Shown here: in pieces, positions 46,439-54,475 of the stretch | How positions within the stretch are numbered: the stretch's first letter is position 1 | How the letters are laid out: every line of letters begins with the position of its first letter | Assembly: GCA_027494035.1 (NCBI GenBank) | Contig: JAOSJQ010000001.1 | Span: 310,001 to 374,000 of the forward strand | Length of the DNA: 64,000 nucleotides | Direction: 5' to 3' | Source: UTCFX2 sp002050125 | GTDB lineage: Bacteria; Chloroflexota; Anaerolineae; Anaerolineales; UBA4823 | Position numbers and translations under genes: made by a program | The notes under the pieces: generated by a model | Databases searched by the model: none | What the model saw: the letters and a program-made list of their open reading frames with translations, nothing else | What the model was told of the DNA's origin: nothing

Positions 46439-47578
46439 ATGCCATCATCAAAACTCCCTTCACTGATCGGGCGCCGGATTGTAGTCAAACTCGGCACCAG
46501 CACGCTGACGGACGGCACGGCGAACCTTTCGCAGGCGCGCATGGTCGATCTGGTGCGCCAGTTCAGCCTGCTGCGAACGGCGGGCGCCGAATTGATCCTG
46601 GTCTCATCCGGGGCAATCGCCCTCGGGAGGGAGGTCCTGGACTTTCCGAACCTCCCCAGGGACGTGCCCGCCAAACAAATGCTGGCGGCGGTGGGGCAGC
46701 CGCGCCTCATCGATTTGTGGGGGCGGTTGTTTGCGATCTACAACTTGACCATTGCCCAGGTGCTGCTCACCCGAGACGACCTGCGCCTGCGCTCGCGCTA
46801 TCTCAACGCGCGCAACACCTTACAGGCGCTGCTGCAGCAAGGACTGATACCGATCATCAACGAAAACGACACGGTCGCTACCGAAGAGATCCGCGTGGGC
46901 GACAACGACAACCTGTCCGCGCTGGTTGCCAACCTGATCGACGCAAGCCAGTTGGTGCTGCTCACCGACCGGGAGGGTTTCTTCACCGCCGACCCGGGCA
47001 AGAACCCGAACGCGCAGCTGGTCAGCCTGGTGGACACGGCAGAAATCGGCTCCGAGCTTTGGGAGGCAGCCGGCGGCAGCGGCAGCCTCGGGACGGGCGG
47101 CATGGTGACCAAACTCCAGTCGGCAGACCTGGCGCGCCGTTCCGGCGCGGAGGTTGTGATCGCGCGCGGCAAAACGCCCGATATTCTGGTTCGCCTGATG
47201 CAGGGCGAGATGCTGGGCACCCGCTTCACGCCCACTTTGAGCGCGATGGAGAGCCGCAAACGCTACATCCTGACCGGCGGGATGGGGGGCAGGCTGATCG
47301 TGGACCAGGGCGCCGTCGCAGCGTTACACCAGGGCGGCAGCCTGCTGCCAGCCGGGCTGGTAGATGTGCTGGGCGAGTTTGACCGCGGCGAAACGCTCAG
47401 CGTGTGCGACCCGCAAGGGCGCGAGATTGCGCGCGGGCTGGTAAACTACAACCACCAGGATTGTCTGAAAATCTGCCGCCGGCAGAGCCACGAAATTGAG
47501 GCGTTGCTGGGGTATTTCTTTGGCGAAGAGATCATCCACCGCAAGAATATGGTGTTGATCCAGACGGAAGCGAGGTAA
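46439..47578 (+). CDS. proB: Glutamate 5-kinase
   Basis: 379 aa, the length of ProB with a C-terminal PUA domain. It starts MPSSKLPSLIGRRIVVKLGT. It contains ELILVSSGAIALGREVL, IPIINENDTVATEEI, VLLTDREGFFTADPGKN and GTGGMVTKLQSADLA. It phosphorylates glutamate in the first step of proline synthesis. An open frame from 46382 is rejected as unlike ProB and near a TATACT element (46386-46391). It overlaps proA by one base. Confidence 0.95.
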   Translation: MPSSKLPSLIGRRIVVKLGTSTLTDGTANLSQARMVDLVRQFSLLRTAGAELILVSSGAIALGREVLDFPNLPRDVPAKQMLAAVGQPRLIDLWGRLFAIYNLTIAQVLLTRDDLRLRSRYLNARNTLQALLQQGLIPIINENDTVATEEIRVGDNDNLSALVANLIDASQLVLLTDREGFFTADPGKNPNAQLVSLVDTAEIGSELWEAAGGSGSLGTGGMVTKLQSADLARRSGAEVVIARGKTPDILVRLMQGEMLGTRFTPTLSAMESRKRYILTGGMGGRLIVDQGAVAALHQGGSLLPAGLVDVLGEFDRGETLSVCDPQGREIARGLVNYNHQDCLKICRRQSHEIEALLGYFFGEEIIHRKNMVLIQTEAR

Positions 47579-48834
47579 TGATGATCGATCTCGATTTGAT
47601 CGGAAAAAATTCACGCAAAGCGTTCGAGCGTTTATCCCAGACCGACGGCGCAGCCCGCAAAGCCGCGACGTTTGCCATTGCCGCCGAGTTGGAAGCCTGC
47701 GCGGATGAGGTGTTGGAAGCCAACCAGAAAGATATCGAGGCGGCGCATTTCACCGGGCTGACGCCGTCGCTGATCGACCGCCTGACGCTCAACCCGCAGC
47801 GCCTGGCAGGCATGGTCGAGGACCTGCGCCGGCTGGCTGAACTGCCCGACCCGATTGGCGAGCGGTTCGACGAGCGCACACTTCCAAACGGGCTGCGGTT
47901 GTGGCGTCAGCGCGTGCCGCTGGGCGTTTTGGGCGTGATCTACGAATCGCGCCCAAACGTGACGATCGATGTCTCCGGATTGGCAATTAAAACCGGAAAC
48001 GCCGCAATCCTGCGCGGCGGCAAAGAAACCATCCAGAGCAACCTCGCGCTGGTAAAAGTCATCCAAACTGCGCTCCAGCGCCAGGGGCTCCCACAAGAGT
48101 GCATCCAGTTTATCAGCGACCCCGACCGGGCGATTGTGGAGCAGATGCTGCGCCTGAACAAATACATCGATGTCATCATCCCGCGCGGCAGCAATGCGCT
48201 GCATAACTTCTGCCGCGAACATGCGACGATCCCGGTGATCACCGGCGGGATCGGCGTGTGCCACCTTTTTGTCGATTCTGACGCAGACCTTGAAAAGGCG
48301 TTGCCCTTGATCCACAACGCCAAGACGCAGCGTCCAAGCGTTTGCAACTCGCTGGACACGTTGCTGGTGCACAAATCGATTGCGCCGAAATTCCTGCCGC
48401 AGGTGGTTCAATACCTGGGGTCCGCTGGCGTGACGTTCAAGGCGGACGCCCAGGCGTCCGGTCTGCTGGACGACGCGCGGGTGACCCCTGCCGGTCCGGA
48501 CGACTTCGACACCGAATGGCTCTCGCTGATGCTGGGTTTGAAGGTTGTCGGGGATCTGGACGCGGCGATCGAACACATCCGTTTGCACAGCACGCATCAC
48601 TCGGACGGGATTCTGACCGAAACCGCCGAGCACGCCGACCGGTTTATTCGCGAGGTGGACTCGGCTGCGGTGTACGTGAACGCCAGCACGCGCTTTACGG
48701 ACGGCGCGCAATTTGGGCTGGGGGCGGAGGTCGCGGTGAGCACGCAGCGCCTGCACGCCCGCGGCCCGATGGGTCTGCCGGAGCTCACCACCTACAAATG
48801 GGTCGGGGTGGGCGACTATTTCTCCCGCAAATAA
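47578..48834 (+). CDS. proA: Gamma-glutamyl phosphate reductase
   Basis: 418 aa. The aldehyde-dehydrogenase-like fold includes VPLGVLGVIYESRPNVTIDV, the conserved NGHxxx-type segment as IIPRGSNALHNFCREHATIP, and the catalytic Cys in AKTQRPSVCNSLDTLLVH. It reduces gamma-glutamyl phosphate to glutamate semialdehyde in proline synthesis. Its ATG overlaps the proB stop (TAATG), so the pair is translationally coupled; a second ATG follows at once (47581). Confidence 0.96.
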   Translation: MMIDLDLIGKNSRKAFERLSQTDGAARKAATFAIAAELEACADEVLEANQKDIEAAHFTGLTPSLIDRLTLNPQRLAGMVEDLRRLAELPDPIGERFDERTLPNGLRLWRQRVPLGVLGVIYESRPNVTIDVSGLAIKTGNAAILRGGKETIQSNLALVKVIQTALQRQGLPQECIQFISDPDRAIVEQMLRLNKYIDVIIPRGSNALHNFCREHATIPVITGGIGVCHLFVDSDADLEKALPLIHNAKTQRPSVCNSLDTLLVHKSIAPKFLPQVVQYLGSAGVTFKADAQASGLLDDARVTPAGPDDFDTEWLSLMLGLKVVGDLDAAIEHIRLHSTHHSDGILTETAEHADRFIREVDSAAVYVNASTRFTDGAQFGLGAEVAVSTQRLHARGPMGLPELTTYKWVGVGDYFSRK

Positions 48835-49005
48835 GGGAGCGTTTACGCACCGCGGGACACATCCCGAACGTGCAGTTGGCTGCGCCAATTAGAAGCCGGA
48901 CGCAGCGTGTGGTCATGCGGTCGAGCATAATTCCCCAAAAATCACCCGCGCAAAACGGGTAAACCGTGCCATAATAGAACATATATTCTAGTATGGGTCG
49001 AGGAA

Positions 49006-49653
49006 GTGAACGAGCGGCGCAGACCTTTGGATGGATTGGTGATTGTGGGGACGCTCTTCCTGGCGTTCATGTTCCTGAACGTCATGGAAGACCAGGGCTG
49101 GTTAAAGTTCGACTGGGGCGCCCCCGAGAAACCTCGTCAGGCTGCGCCGGTTGAGGCGGGCGCGGTGGACGCTGCCCTGCCAGCCAGCCGGGGCGCGCCG
49201 GTGGGCGACCTGGTTGAAGTTCCCCAACCCGCCGCACTGGACGCCGATACAATTGCCGCCCCCTACGAACGCTTTGCGGTCACACAGGGCATCCACGGCG
49301 CGGAGTATGACCACATGGCAATCGACATTTCCGCCGGCAAGGGCGCGGCGATTCACTCGCCCATCAACGGCGAAGTGACCGCGCTTTTCATCGACGAATG
49401 GGGCAACCCTTCGCTCATCCTGGAAAATGCGCGCTACAAGATCGAGTTGCTGCACGGCTTGTTCACGGTGCAGATCGGGGATCGGATCGCGCTGGGTCAG
49501 CCGATCGGGACGGAGAGCAACCAGGGCAACGTCGCCGATCCGTGGGGTTTTTCCTGCCGCGAGCGCGACTGCGGCTATCACACCCACATCAACGTATTCG
49601 ATAAGAACCTCGGTCGCAACGTGGATCCGCTGGAATTGTTCCACTCTCAGTAA
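49006..49653 (+). CDS. M23/LytM-type putative cell-wall peptidase
   Basis: 215 aa from GTG (GAGGAA just upstream). One membrane anchor (residues 9-27, LVIVGTLFLAFMFLNV) is followed by a Pro/Ala linker and a LytM-like domain with HMAIDISAGKGAAIHSPING and YHTHINVFDKN, which supply the H...D and HxH zinc ligands. It would act on peptidoglycan or as an inactive regulator of such enzymes; Chloroflexi often have atypical walls. An inverted repeat and CATAAT element (48969-48974 region) lie upstream. Confidence 0.82.
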   Translation: MNERRRPLDGLVIVGTLFLAFMFLNVMEDQGWLKFDWGAPEKPRQAAPVEAGAVDAALPASRGAPVGDLVEVPQPAALDADTIAAPYERFAVTQGIHGAEYDHMAIDISAGKGAAIHSPINGEVTALFIDEWGNPSLILENARYKIELLHGLFTVQIGDRIALGQPIGTESNQGNVADPWGFSCRERDCGYHTHINVFDKNLGRNVDPLELFHSQ

Positions 49654-49791
49654 CCGCTCGACCGCCCGCAAAGCGCAAACTACAATCAAACAACCAAAGA
49701 TGATGATTCACCCGCCGCGAATCTGGGTTAGAATTCAATTGCACCATCGGATTCCACTTTCATTCGTCCTGATTGGTTGAGGAGGTCTGAC

Positions 49792-50301
49792 ATGGAAATC
49801 TACGAATTGTATCGCGATTTGGAGCGCGGTCCTGATTTCGTGCAGGCGTTCACACAGGGTTTCACCCAGGCGGAGGCTCGCATGCGCCCGTCTCCGCAAG
49901 ATTGGTCGCCGCTCGAGGTTATCGCGCACCTGTACGATGAAGAGCGCCAGGATTTCCGCCCGCGCTTGGAGATCGCCCTGTTTCATCCGCAGGAAGCCTG
50001 GGCGCCAATCGACCCGGAGGACTGGGTTGAGCGGCGGCGTTATAACGAGCGTGATCTCGGTGAGGTTTTGCAAGCCTTTATCGCAGAGCGGAGCGAATCG
50101 CTGGCATGGCTGCGCAGCCTGGACGCGCCCGATTGGGAGGCTGTCTACCCGGCGCCCTTTGGTCCTATCCGGGCAGGAGACCTGCTGGCAGCCTGGGTTG
50201 CCCACGATCAACTCCACCTGCGCCAGTTGATCGAGCTGCGGCGCTACCGCCTGGCGCAGTTGAGCGCCCCGTTCAACCTGCGCTACGCCGGAGATTGGTG
50301 A
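49792..50301 (+). CDS. DinB-superfamily protein
   Basis: 169 aa from the ATG with GGAGG 6 bases upstream; a TTG 15 bases earlier includes that site. Four-helix-bundle pattern with the metal-binding histidines in VIAHLYDEER and VAHDQLHLRQL. Members are often thiol-dependent transferases (bacillithiol/mycothiol S-transferase types) or of unknown role. It sits 10 bases before the next small gene. Confidence 0.82.
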   Translation: MEIYELYRDLERGPDFVQAFTQGFTQAEARMRPSPQDWSPLEVIAHLYDEERQDFRPRLEIALFHPQEAWAPIDPEDWVERRRYNERDLGEVLQAFIAERSESLAWLRSLDAPDWEAVYPAPFGPIRAGDLLAAWVAHDQLHLRQLIELRRYRLAQLSAPFNLRYAGDW

Positions 50302-50311
50302 AGGATAAATC

Positions 50312-50839
50312 ATGGATGCTGACCCCGGAAAAAGAATCGACCTGGCTTGGCGGGAGTGCCAGACCTGGATTGCCGAGTTCGACGGCTCCCCCCGGCTGGC
50401 TCTGCTGGTGGACGCTCCGCTGGAAGCGCTCGCGCCTGGGATGCTGAAGCTGGCGGAGCAGGTCGAGAGCTTACGCCTCACGCGCCTCCCAGCCAGGGAC
50501 ATCCACGCGCCCGAATACTTCGCGCTGGTGGATTTCTCCAACCAACTCGAAAAACTTTCCAGCGGCGAAACCGCGGAATTGAGCGCCAACTTCGCCGCCC
50601 GCGCGGCGGCTTTCGACCTGGACCTGCACCTCGTTTTCCACCCGGTCAAAGAAAACCGGCTGGCGCTCGAGTTCGTCTGGTGGAGCGACCAGGTCTTCTC
50701 CAGCGAGACCGACAACCGAGCCCAGTTCCAGGCGTTGATGGAGTATTTCGTCCGCCTGCAGCAAATGTTCCAGGCAAACGGGCTGTTCTTGAGCCTCGAG
50801 AACGGCTTGGGCAATGAAGATGCGTGGGTGGAGGTGTGA
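50312..50839 (+). CDS. Unknown protein, co-transcribed with the DinB gene
   Basis: 175 aa, no signal peptide or membrane segment. It starts MDADPGKRIDLAWRECQTWI and ends GNEDAWVEV. It is acidic and helical with FHPVKENRLALEFVWWSDQVF as its most distinctive segment. No family was recognised. It follows the DinB gene by 10 bases, so the two are likely one unit, and it converges on glmS. Confidence 0.75.
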   Translation: MDADPGKRIDLAWRECQTWIAEFDGSPRLALLVDAPLEALAPGMLKLAEQVESLRLTRLPARDIHAPEYFALVDFSNQLEKLSSGETAELSANFAARAAAFDLDLHLVFHPVKENRLALEFVWWSDQVFSSETDNRAQFQALMEYFVRLQQMFQANGLFLSLENGLGNEDAWVEV

Positions 50840-50869
50840 GATCCGCCTCCTCAATCCGGATCGCCAGGG

Positions 50870-52714
50870 CTATTCCACAGTCACGCTCTTAGCCAGGTTG
50901 CGCGGCTGGTCAACGTCGAGCCCGCGCAGCGCGGCGATGTGATAAGCCAGCAACTGGAGCGGGATGATAGCGGTGACCGGGCTGAGCATCCAGGGGGTTT
51001 CGGGCAGCCAAAGCACGTGGTTTGCGGCAGCCGCGACGCGCTCGTCGCCGTCGGTCGCCAGCCCGATCACCACGCCGCCGCGGGCGCGCGCCTGCTCGAT
51101 CTGGCTGAACATTTTTTCATACCACGGGTCGCGCGGCGCGATCACGATCACCGGCATCTCACGGTCGATCAAGGCAATTGGACCGTGTTTCATCTCTCCC
51201 GCCGGGTAACCTTCGGCATGGATGTAAGAGATCTCCTTTAGCTTTAGCGCGCCTTCATAAGCGGTGGGCATGTTGATCCCGCGGCCCAAATAGAGGCAGT
51301 GGCGGGTGTTCATGAGGAGGCGCGCCAGCTTTTCAACTTCAGCGTTGCGGTCCAGGCACTGCCCCGCCAGGTCGGGGATCAGACGCAGGTCGGCGATCAG
51401 CGAACGGCGCGTCCGCGCATCCAGCACGCCGCGCAAGTCTGCCAGGTGGATCGCCAGCATATACAGATCCACCAGCGGAGCGGTGTAGGCTTTGGTGGAC
51501 GCCACGCCGATCTCGGGCCCGCACTGCATCGAGATGCAGCCATCGGCGAGGCGCATGGCTTGCGAACCGATAGCGTTGACGATCGACCACAGCGCCGCGC
51601 CTTTCTTGTGCGCTTCTTCCATTGCGGCGAGCGTGTCGGCGGTCTCGCCCGATTGACTGATCGCCAGCACGACCGTGCCGGGGCTCACAATCGGGTCGCG
51701 ATAGCGAAACTCGGAGGCGATATCCACCTCGACCGGAATCCGGGCAACGCGCTCGATGAGCGCCTTACCGACCATCCCGGCGTGGGCGGCGGTGCCGCAA
51801 GCAATGATGTAGATTTTCTGGATGCGCCGCGCCAGATCGGGAGTGAGGTTGAGTTCTGGCAGGCGCACGCCGCCGCCATTGTCAAAATCAACCCGTCCGG
51901 CGATCGTGTCGGTCAACGCGCGCGCCTGCTCATGGATTTCCTTCTCCATGAAGTGGCGGTACTCGCCCTTCTCCGCCGCGACCGGATCCCAAGCAATGCC
52001 ATGGATCTGGAGCTGAACGGCGGCGCCTTCCAGCGTCTGGATCCGAACGCCGGTGCGGGTCACCACCGCCATCTGGCGCGATTCCAGGAACGCCACCCGC
52101 CGCGTATGCTCTAATATGGCGGGCAGGTCGGAGGCGACAAACACCTCGCCATCGCCGATGCCGATCACCACGCCGCCGGCGTTGCCGAGGCGCGCCGCGA
52201 CGATCTTGTCCGGCTCATCAGCGCAGAGCGCCACCACGCCGTGAGCGCCTTTCAGATGAGAAAGCGCCTTGCGCGTCGCCTCGACCAGCCCCCCTTCCGT
52301 GGCGAGATATTTTTCGATCAGATGGACGATCACTTCCGAATCGGTATCCGAATTGAACCGCTCGCCTTCGGCTGCCAGCTCTTCGCGCAGCTCGAGGAAG
52401 TTTTCGACGATGCCGTTATGCGCCACGACGACTTTGCCGGTCAAGCCCAGGTGAGGGTGAGCATTGCGGGCGCTGGGTTCGCCGTGCGTCGCCCAGCGCG
52501 TATGCCCAATCCCGACCTGCCCGTCCAGCGGCGATGCGCTGACCAGCGTTTCAAGCCGGCTCAATTTGCCGGCATCGCGCCGCACCTGGATTTCGCCATT
52601 TTGGATCACCGCTAGTCCGGCTGAATCATAGCCGCGATACTCCAGGCGCTTCAAACCGCCCAGAATGAGCGGCGTCGCATCGCGCGGCCCGATGTAGCCA
52701 ACGATTCCACACAT
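50870..52714 (-). CDS. glmS: Glutamine-fructose-6-phosphate aminotransferase
   Basis: 614 aa from MCGIVGYIGPRDATPLILGG; the catalytic Cys is residue 2 after Met removal. The glutaminase domain (residues 2-220) includes GHTRWATHGEPS; two SIS domains follow with CGTAAHAGMVG and ISQSGETADTLAAM and end NLAKSVTVE. It makes glucosamine-6-phosphate, the entry to amino-sugar and peptidoglycan synthesis. GGAGG lies 7 bases before the ATG. The frame stays open to 53329, but that extension covers the ribozyme and is rejected. Feedback through the upstream ribozyme is expected. Confidence 0.97.
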   Translation of the reverse strand: MCGIVGYIGPRDATPLILGGLKRLEYRGYDSAGLAVIQNGEIQVRRDAGKLSRLETLVSASPLDGQVGIGHTRWATHGEPSARNAHPHLGLTGKVVVAHNGIVENFLELREELAAEGERFNSDTDSEVIVHLIEKYLATEGGLVEATRKALSHLKGAHGVVALCADEPDKIVAARLGNAGGVVIGIGDGEVFVASDLPAILEHTRRVAFLESRQMAVVTRTGVRIQTLEGAAVQLQIHGIAWDPVAAEKGEYRHFMEKEIHEQARALTDTIAGRVDFDNGGGVRLPELNLTPDLARRIQKIYIIACGTAAHAGMVGKALIERVARIPVEVDIASEFRYRDPIVSPGTVVLAISQSGETADTLAAMEEAHKKGAALWSIVNAIGSQAMRLADGCISMQCGPEIGVASTKAYTAPLVDLYMLAIHLADLRGVLDARTRRSLIADLRLIPDLAGQCLDRNAEVEKLARLLMNTRHCLYLGRGINMPTAYEGALKLKEISYIHAEGYPAGEMKHGPIALIDREMPVIVIAPRDPWYEKMFSQIEQARARGGVVIGLATDGDERVAAAANHVLWLPETPWMLSPVTAIIPLQLLAYHIAALRGLDVDQPRNLAKSVTVE

Positions 52715-52734
52715 GAGGGTCCCTCCATAGTTGA

Positions 52735-52965
52735 TTTTTCTCCGCCACGCCCCATCGTTTTGTCTGCCTGATTGCCCAGTCAGCCTTGTGATGGTGCAAT
52801 TTAATTTGGAGGGGAAAGAGAACGGGCGGTGGCGCGCCCGGAAGGCTTCCGCTGATCTTTCGATTTTCCCGGGCGGCGAGTGAGCTCGCCCGGTTAGCCT
52901 GCTTCTGAGGGCAGGAACCTTCATCCTCGTCAACCAACCGCGGGCTGCGGTGGTCCATGCGCTAA
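52735..52965 (-). ncRNA. glmS ribozyme/riboswitch with an inserted double hairpin
   Basis: On the minus strand the 5' AGCGC (52963-52959; cleavage expected after the A) is followed by the P1 hairpin ACCGC/GCGGT, then GTTGACGAGGATGAAGGTT, ATCGAAAGATCAGCGGAAGCC, P2.1 pairing GAAGG/CCTTC, P3 GGGC/GCCC and a P4-like CACCATC/GATGGGG arm. This matches the glmS ribozyme core (TTGACGAGG, GGTT-ATCGA, CGGCGGA-type). A 51-base insert with two hairpins (52865-52915) separates GGTT from ATCGA. Glucosamine-6-phosphate triggers self-cleavage, which lowers glmS mRNA. Confidence 0.9.
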
Positions 52966-53059
52966 CTTTCCCGATTTGAAGTTTGGTTTGCGCCTCCTGA
53001 TTAGCGACCGGTCGGCATTTCCGCCAGACCGAACGGACTGCCCATAGCTGGGCGCGGGT

Positions 53060-53065
53060 ATTATA
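53060..53065 (-). promoter_or_regulatory. -10 element for glmS
   Basis: TATAAT on the minus strand, about 90 bases upstream of the ribozyme cleavage site. The -35 is unclear. The rest of the 440-base glmS-thioesterase interval holds a plus-strand TATAAT (53125-53130) for the thioesterase gene. Confidence 0.55.
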
Positions 53066-53154
53066 CCTTATTGTTGTCCATTCGAGATCGGTTCCAGCCG
53101 GGGAAGGCAGGGCGGTTTCAGCGGTATAATTAGCTCCAAGAGGACCAAACCCCG

Positions 53155-53625
53155 ATGAAATCCCCCCAACCCAATTCACGCCATTGCTTCGTCTGCGGTT
53201 TGCAGAACCCGATCGGGCTGCACCTGCGATTTTATCAAACCAGAGCGGGAGAGATCGAGGCGAACTTCCAGGTGCCGGAGATCTACCAGGGCTATCCAGG
53301 GATTGTGCATGGAGGCGTTGTGGCGGCAATGCTGGATGAACTGGCTGGGCGCGCCCTGATGAGCGACGGACCGGCGACCCGTTTCATGTTCACGGCGCGC
53401 CTGAACGTGCGCTACCGCAAGAACGTCCCGGTAGAACAGCCGCTGAAGCTGGTCGGGCGGATGGAAGAGGACCGCGGCCGCACAGCCACCGCGGTGAGCG
53501 CAATCTACGATGAGCAGGGAACCCTGCTGGCAGAAGCCGAGGCTTTGCTGGTCGATATCCCCGAAAGCATGCTCGAAGAAGCCGACCTGGAAGCGCTCGG
53601 CTGGAAAGTGTACCCCGAAGAGTGA
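53155..53625 (+). CDS. PaaI-type thioesterase (hotdog fold)
   Basis: 156 aa. It has RHCFVCGLQNPIGLHLRFY, an N-terminal CxxC seen in one hotdog subgroup, then GYPGIVHGGVVAAMLDELAG, the HGG(V) catalytic-loop signature, and VRYRKNVPVEQPLKL. It likely hydrolyses acyl-CoA. AGAGGA lies 10 bases before the ATG and TATAAT 25 bases before it. It is first in the plus-strand cluster. Confidence 0.85.
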   Translation: MKSPQPNSRHCFVCGLQNPIGLHLRFYQTRAGEIEANFQVPEIYQGYPGIVHGGVVAAMLDELAGRALMSDGPATRFMFTARLNVRYRKNVPVEQPLKLVGRMEEDRGRTATAVSAIYDEQGTLLAEAEALLVDIPESMLEEADLEALGWKVYPEE

Positions 53626-53682
53626 ACGATCAATCAGGGGACAAACAGCATCACCACCCAATTACAAACGGAGTGTGAGGGA

Positions 53683-54456
53683 ATGATCGTCGAATATCAT
53701 CGCCCAACTCAATTGAAGGACGCGCTGGATTTGCTGAGCCGACCCGACCCGCTCACGATTCCAATCGGCGGCGGGTCGGCGTTCCGCCGCACAGCCTTCG
53801 GGCCGCGCGCGGTCGTCGATTTGCAGGCGCTAGGATTGGACACCTTTGAGCAGAAAGGCAATTCAATCGAGCTTGGGGCTACGCTCACCTTGCAGAACCT
53901 GCTGGCTCATCTCGAACAAAGCCCGCAGCCGGGGTTGGCGGGTCTGGTGAAAGCCATCCGGCACGAGGCGGCGCACAACCTGCGCCAGGTCGGAAGCGTA
54001 GCTGGCTGTCTGGTGAGCGCCGCCGGACGCTCGCCATTTGGAACCGCGCTGCTGGCGCTGGACGGCGTACTCACGCTGGAACCGGGCGCGGAGGAACTGC
54101 ATTTGGGCGATCTGTACCCGGTGCGCGATGAACTTTTGCGCGGCCGGCTGATCACCGCGGTGAGCTTTGGCTCGAAGGCGCGGATCGCGTACGAATACGT
54201 GGCGCGTTCGCCGGCAGACCAGCCGATCGTCTGCGCCGCAGTGGCTGTCTGGCACTCGGGGCGGACGCGCCTGGCGTTGGGCGGCTTTGGAACAGCCCCG
54301 CGCCTGGCTTTTGACGGCCCCGATTCCGGCGGCGTCGAGGCTGCCGCGCGCAGCGCCTACAGCCAGGCGGAGGATGCCTGGGCGTCAAAAGAGTACCGCG
54401 CTCAGATCGCCGGCGTGCTGGCTGGTCGGGCGGTGCAATCCGCCCTCGCACATTGA
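53683..54456 (+). CDS. Molybdenum hydroxylase FAD-binding subunit
   Basis: 257 aa, CoxM/XdhB type. It starts MIVEYHRPTQLKDALDLLSR. FAD-contact motifs are IPIGGGSAFRRTA and HNLRQVGSVAGCLVSAAG. The C-terminal domain is slightly short. It probably partners the FeS/Moco fusion encoded at 57442, although an M16 protease gene lies between them. GGAG-type spacing before the ATG is weak. Confidence 0.82.
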   Translation: MIVEYHRPTQLKDALDLLSRPDPLTIPIGGGSAFRRTAFGPRAVVDLQALGLDTFEQKGNSIELGATLTLQNLLAHLEQSPQPGLAGLVKAIRHEAAHNLRQVGSVAGCLVSAAGRSPFGTALLALDGVLTLEPGAEELHLGDLYPVRDELLRGRLITAVSFGSKARIAYEYVARSPADQPIVCAAVAVWHSGRTRLALGGFGTAPRLAFDGPDSGGVEAAARSAYSQAEDAWASKEYRAQIAGVLAGRAVQSALAH

Positions 54457-54475
54457 GCCGCATCTACTTATAAAA

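Noticed and set aside
50870..53329. N-terminal extension of GlmS to 819 residues
   Set aside because: The catalytic Cys must follow the initiator Met at 52714, and the extension covers the ribozyme.
54167..54475. N-terminal extension of the M16C protease
   Set aside because: It overlaps the FAD-subunit gene out of frame and is Arg/Ser-rich with no similarity.
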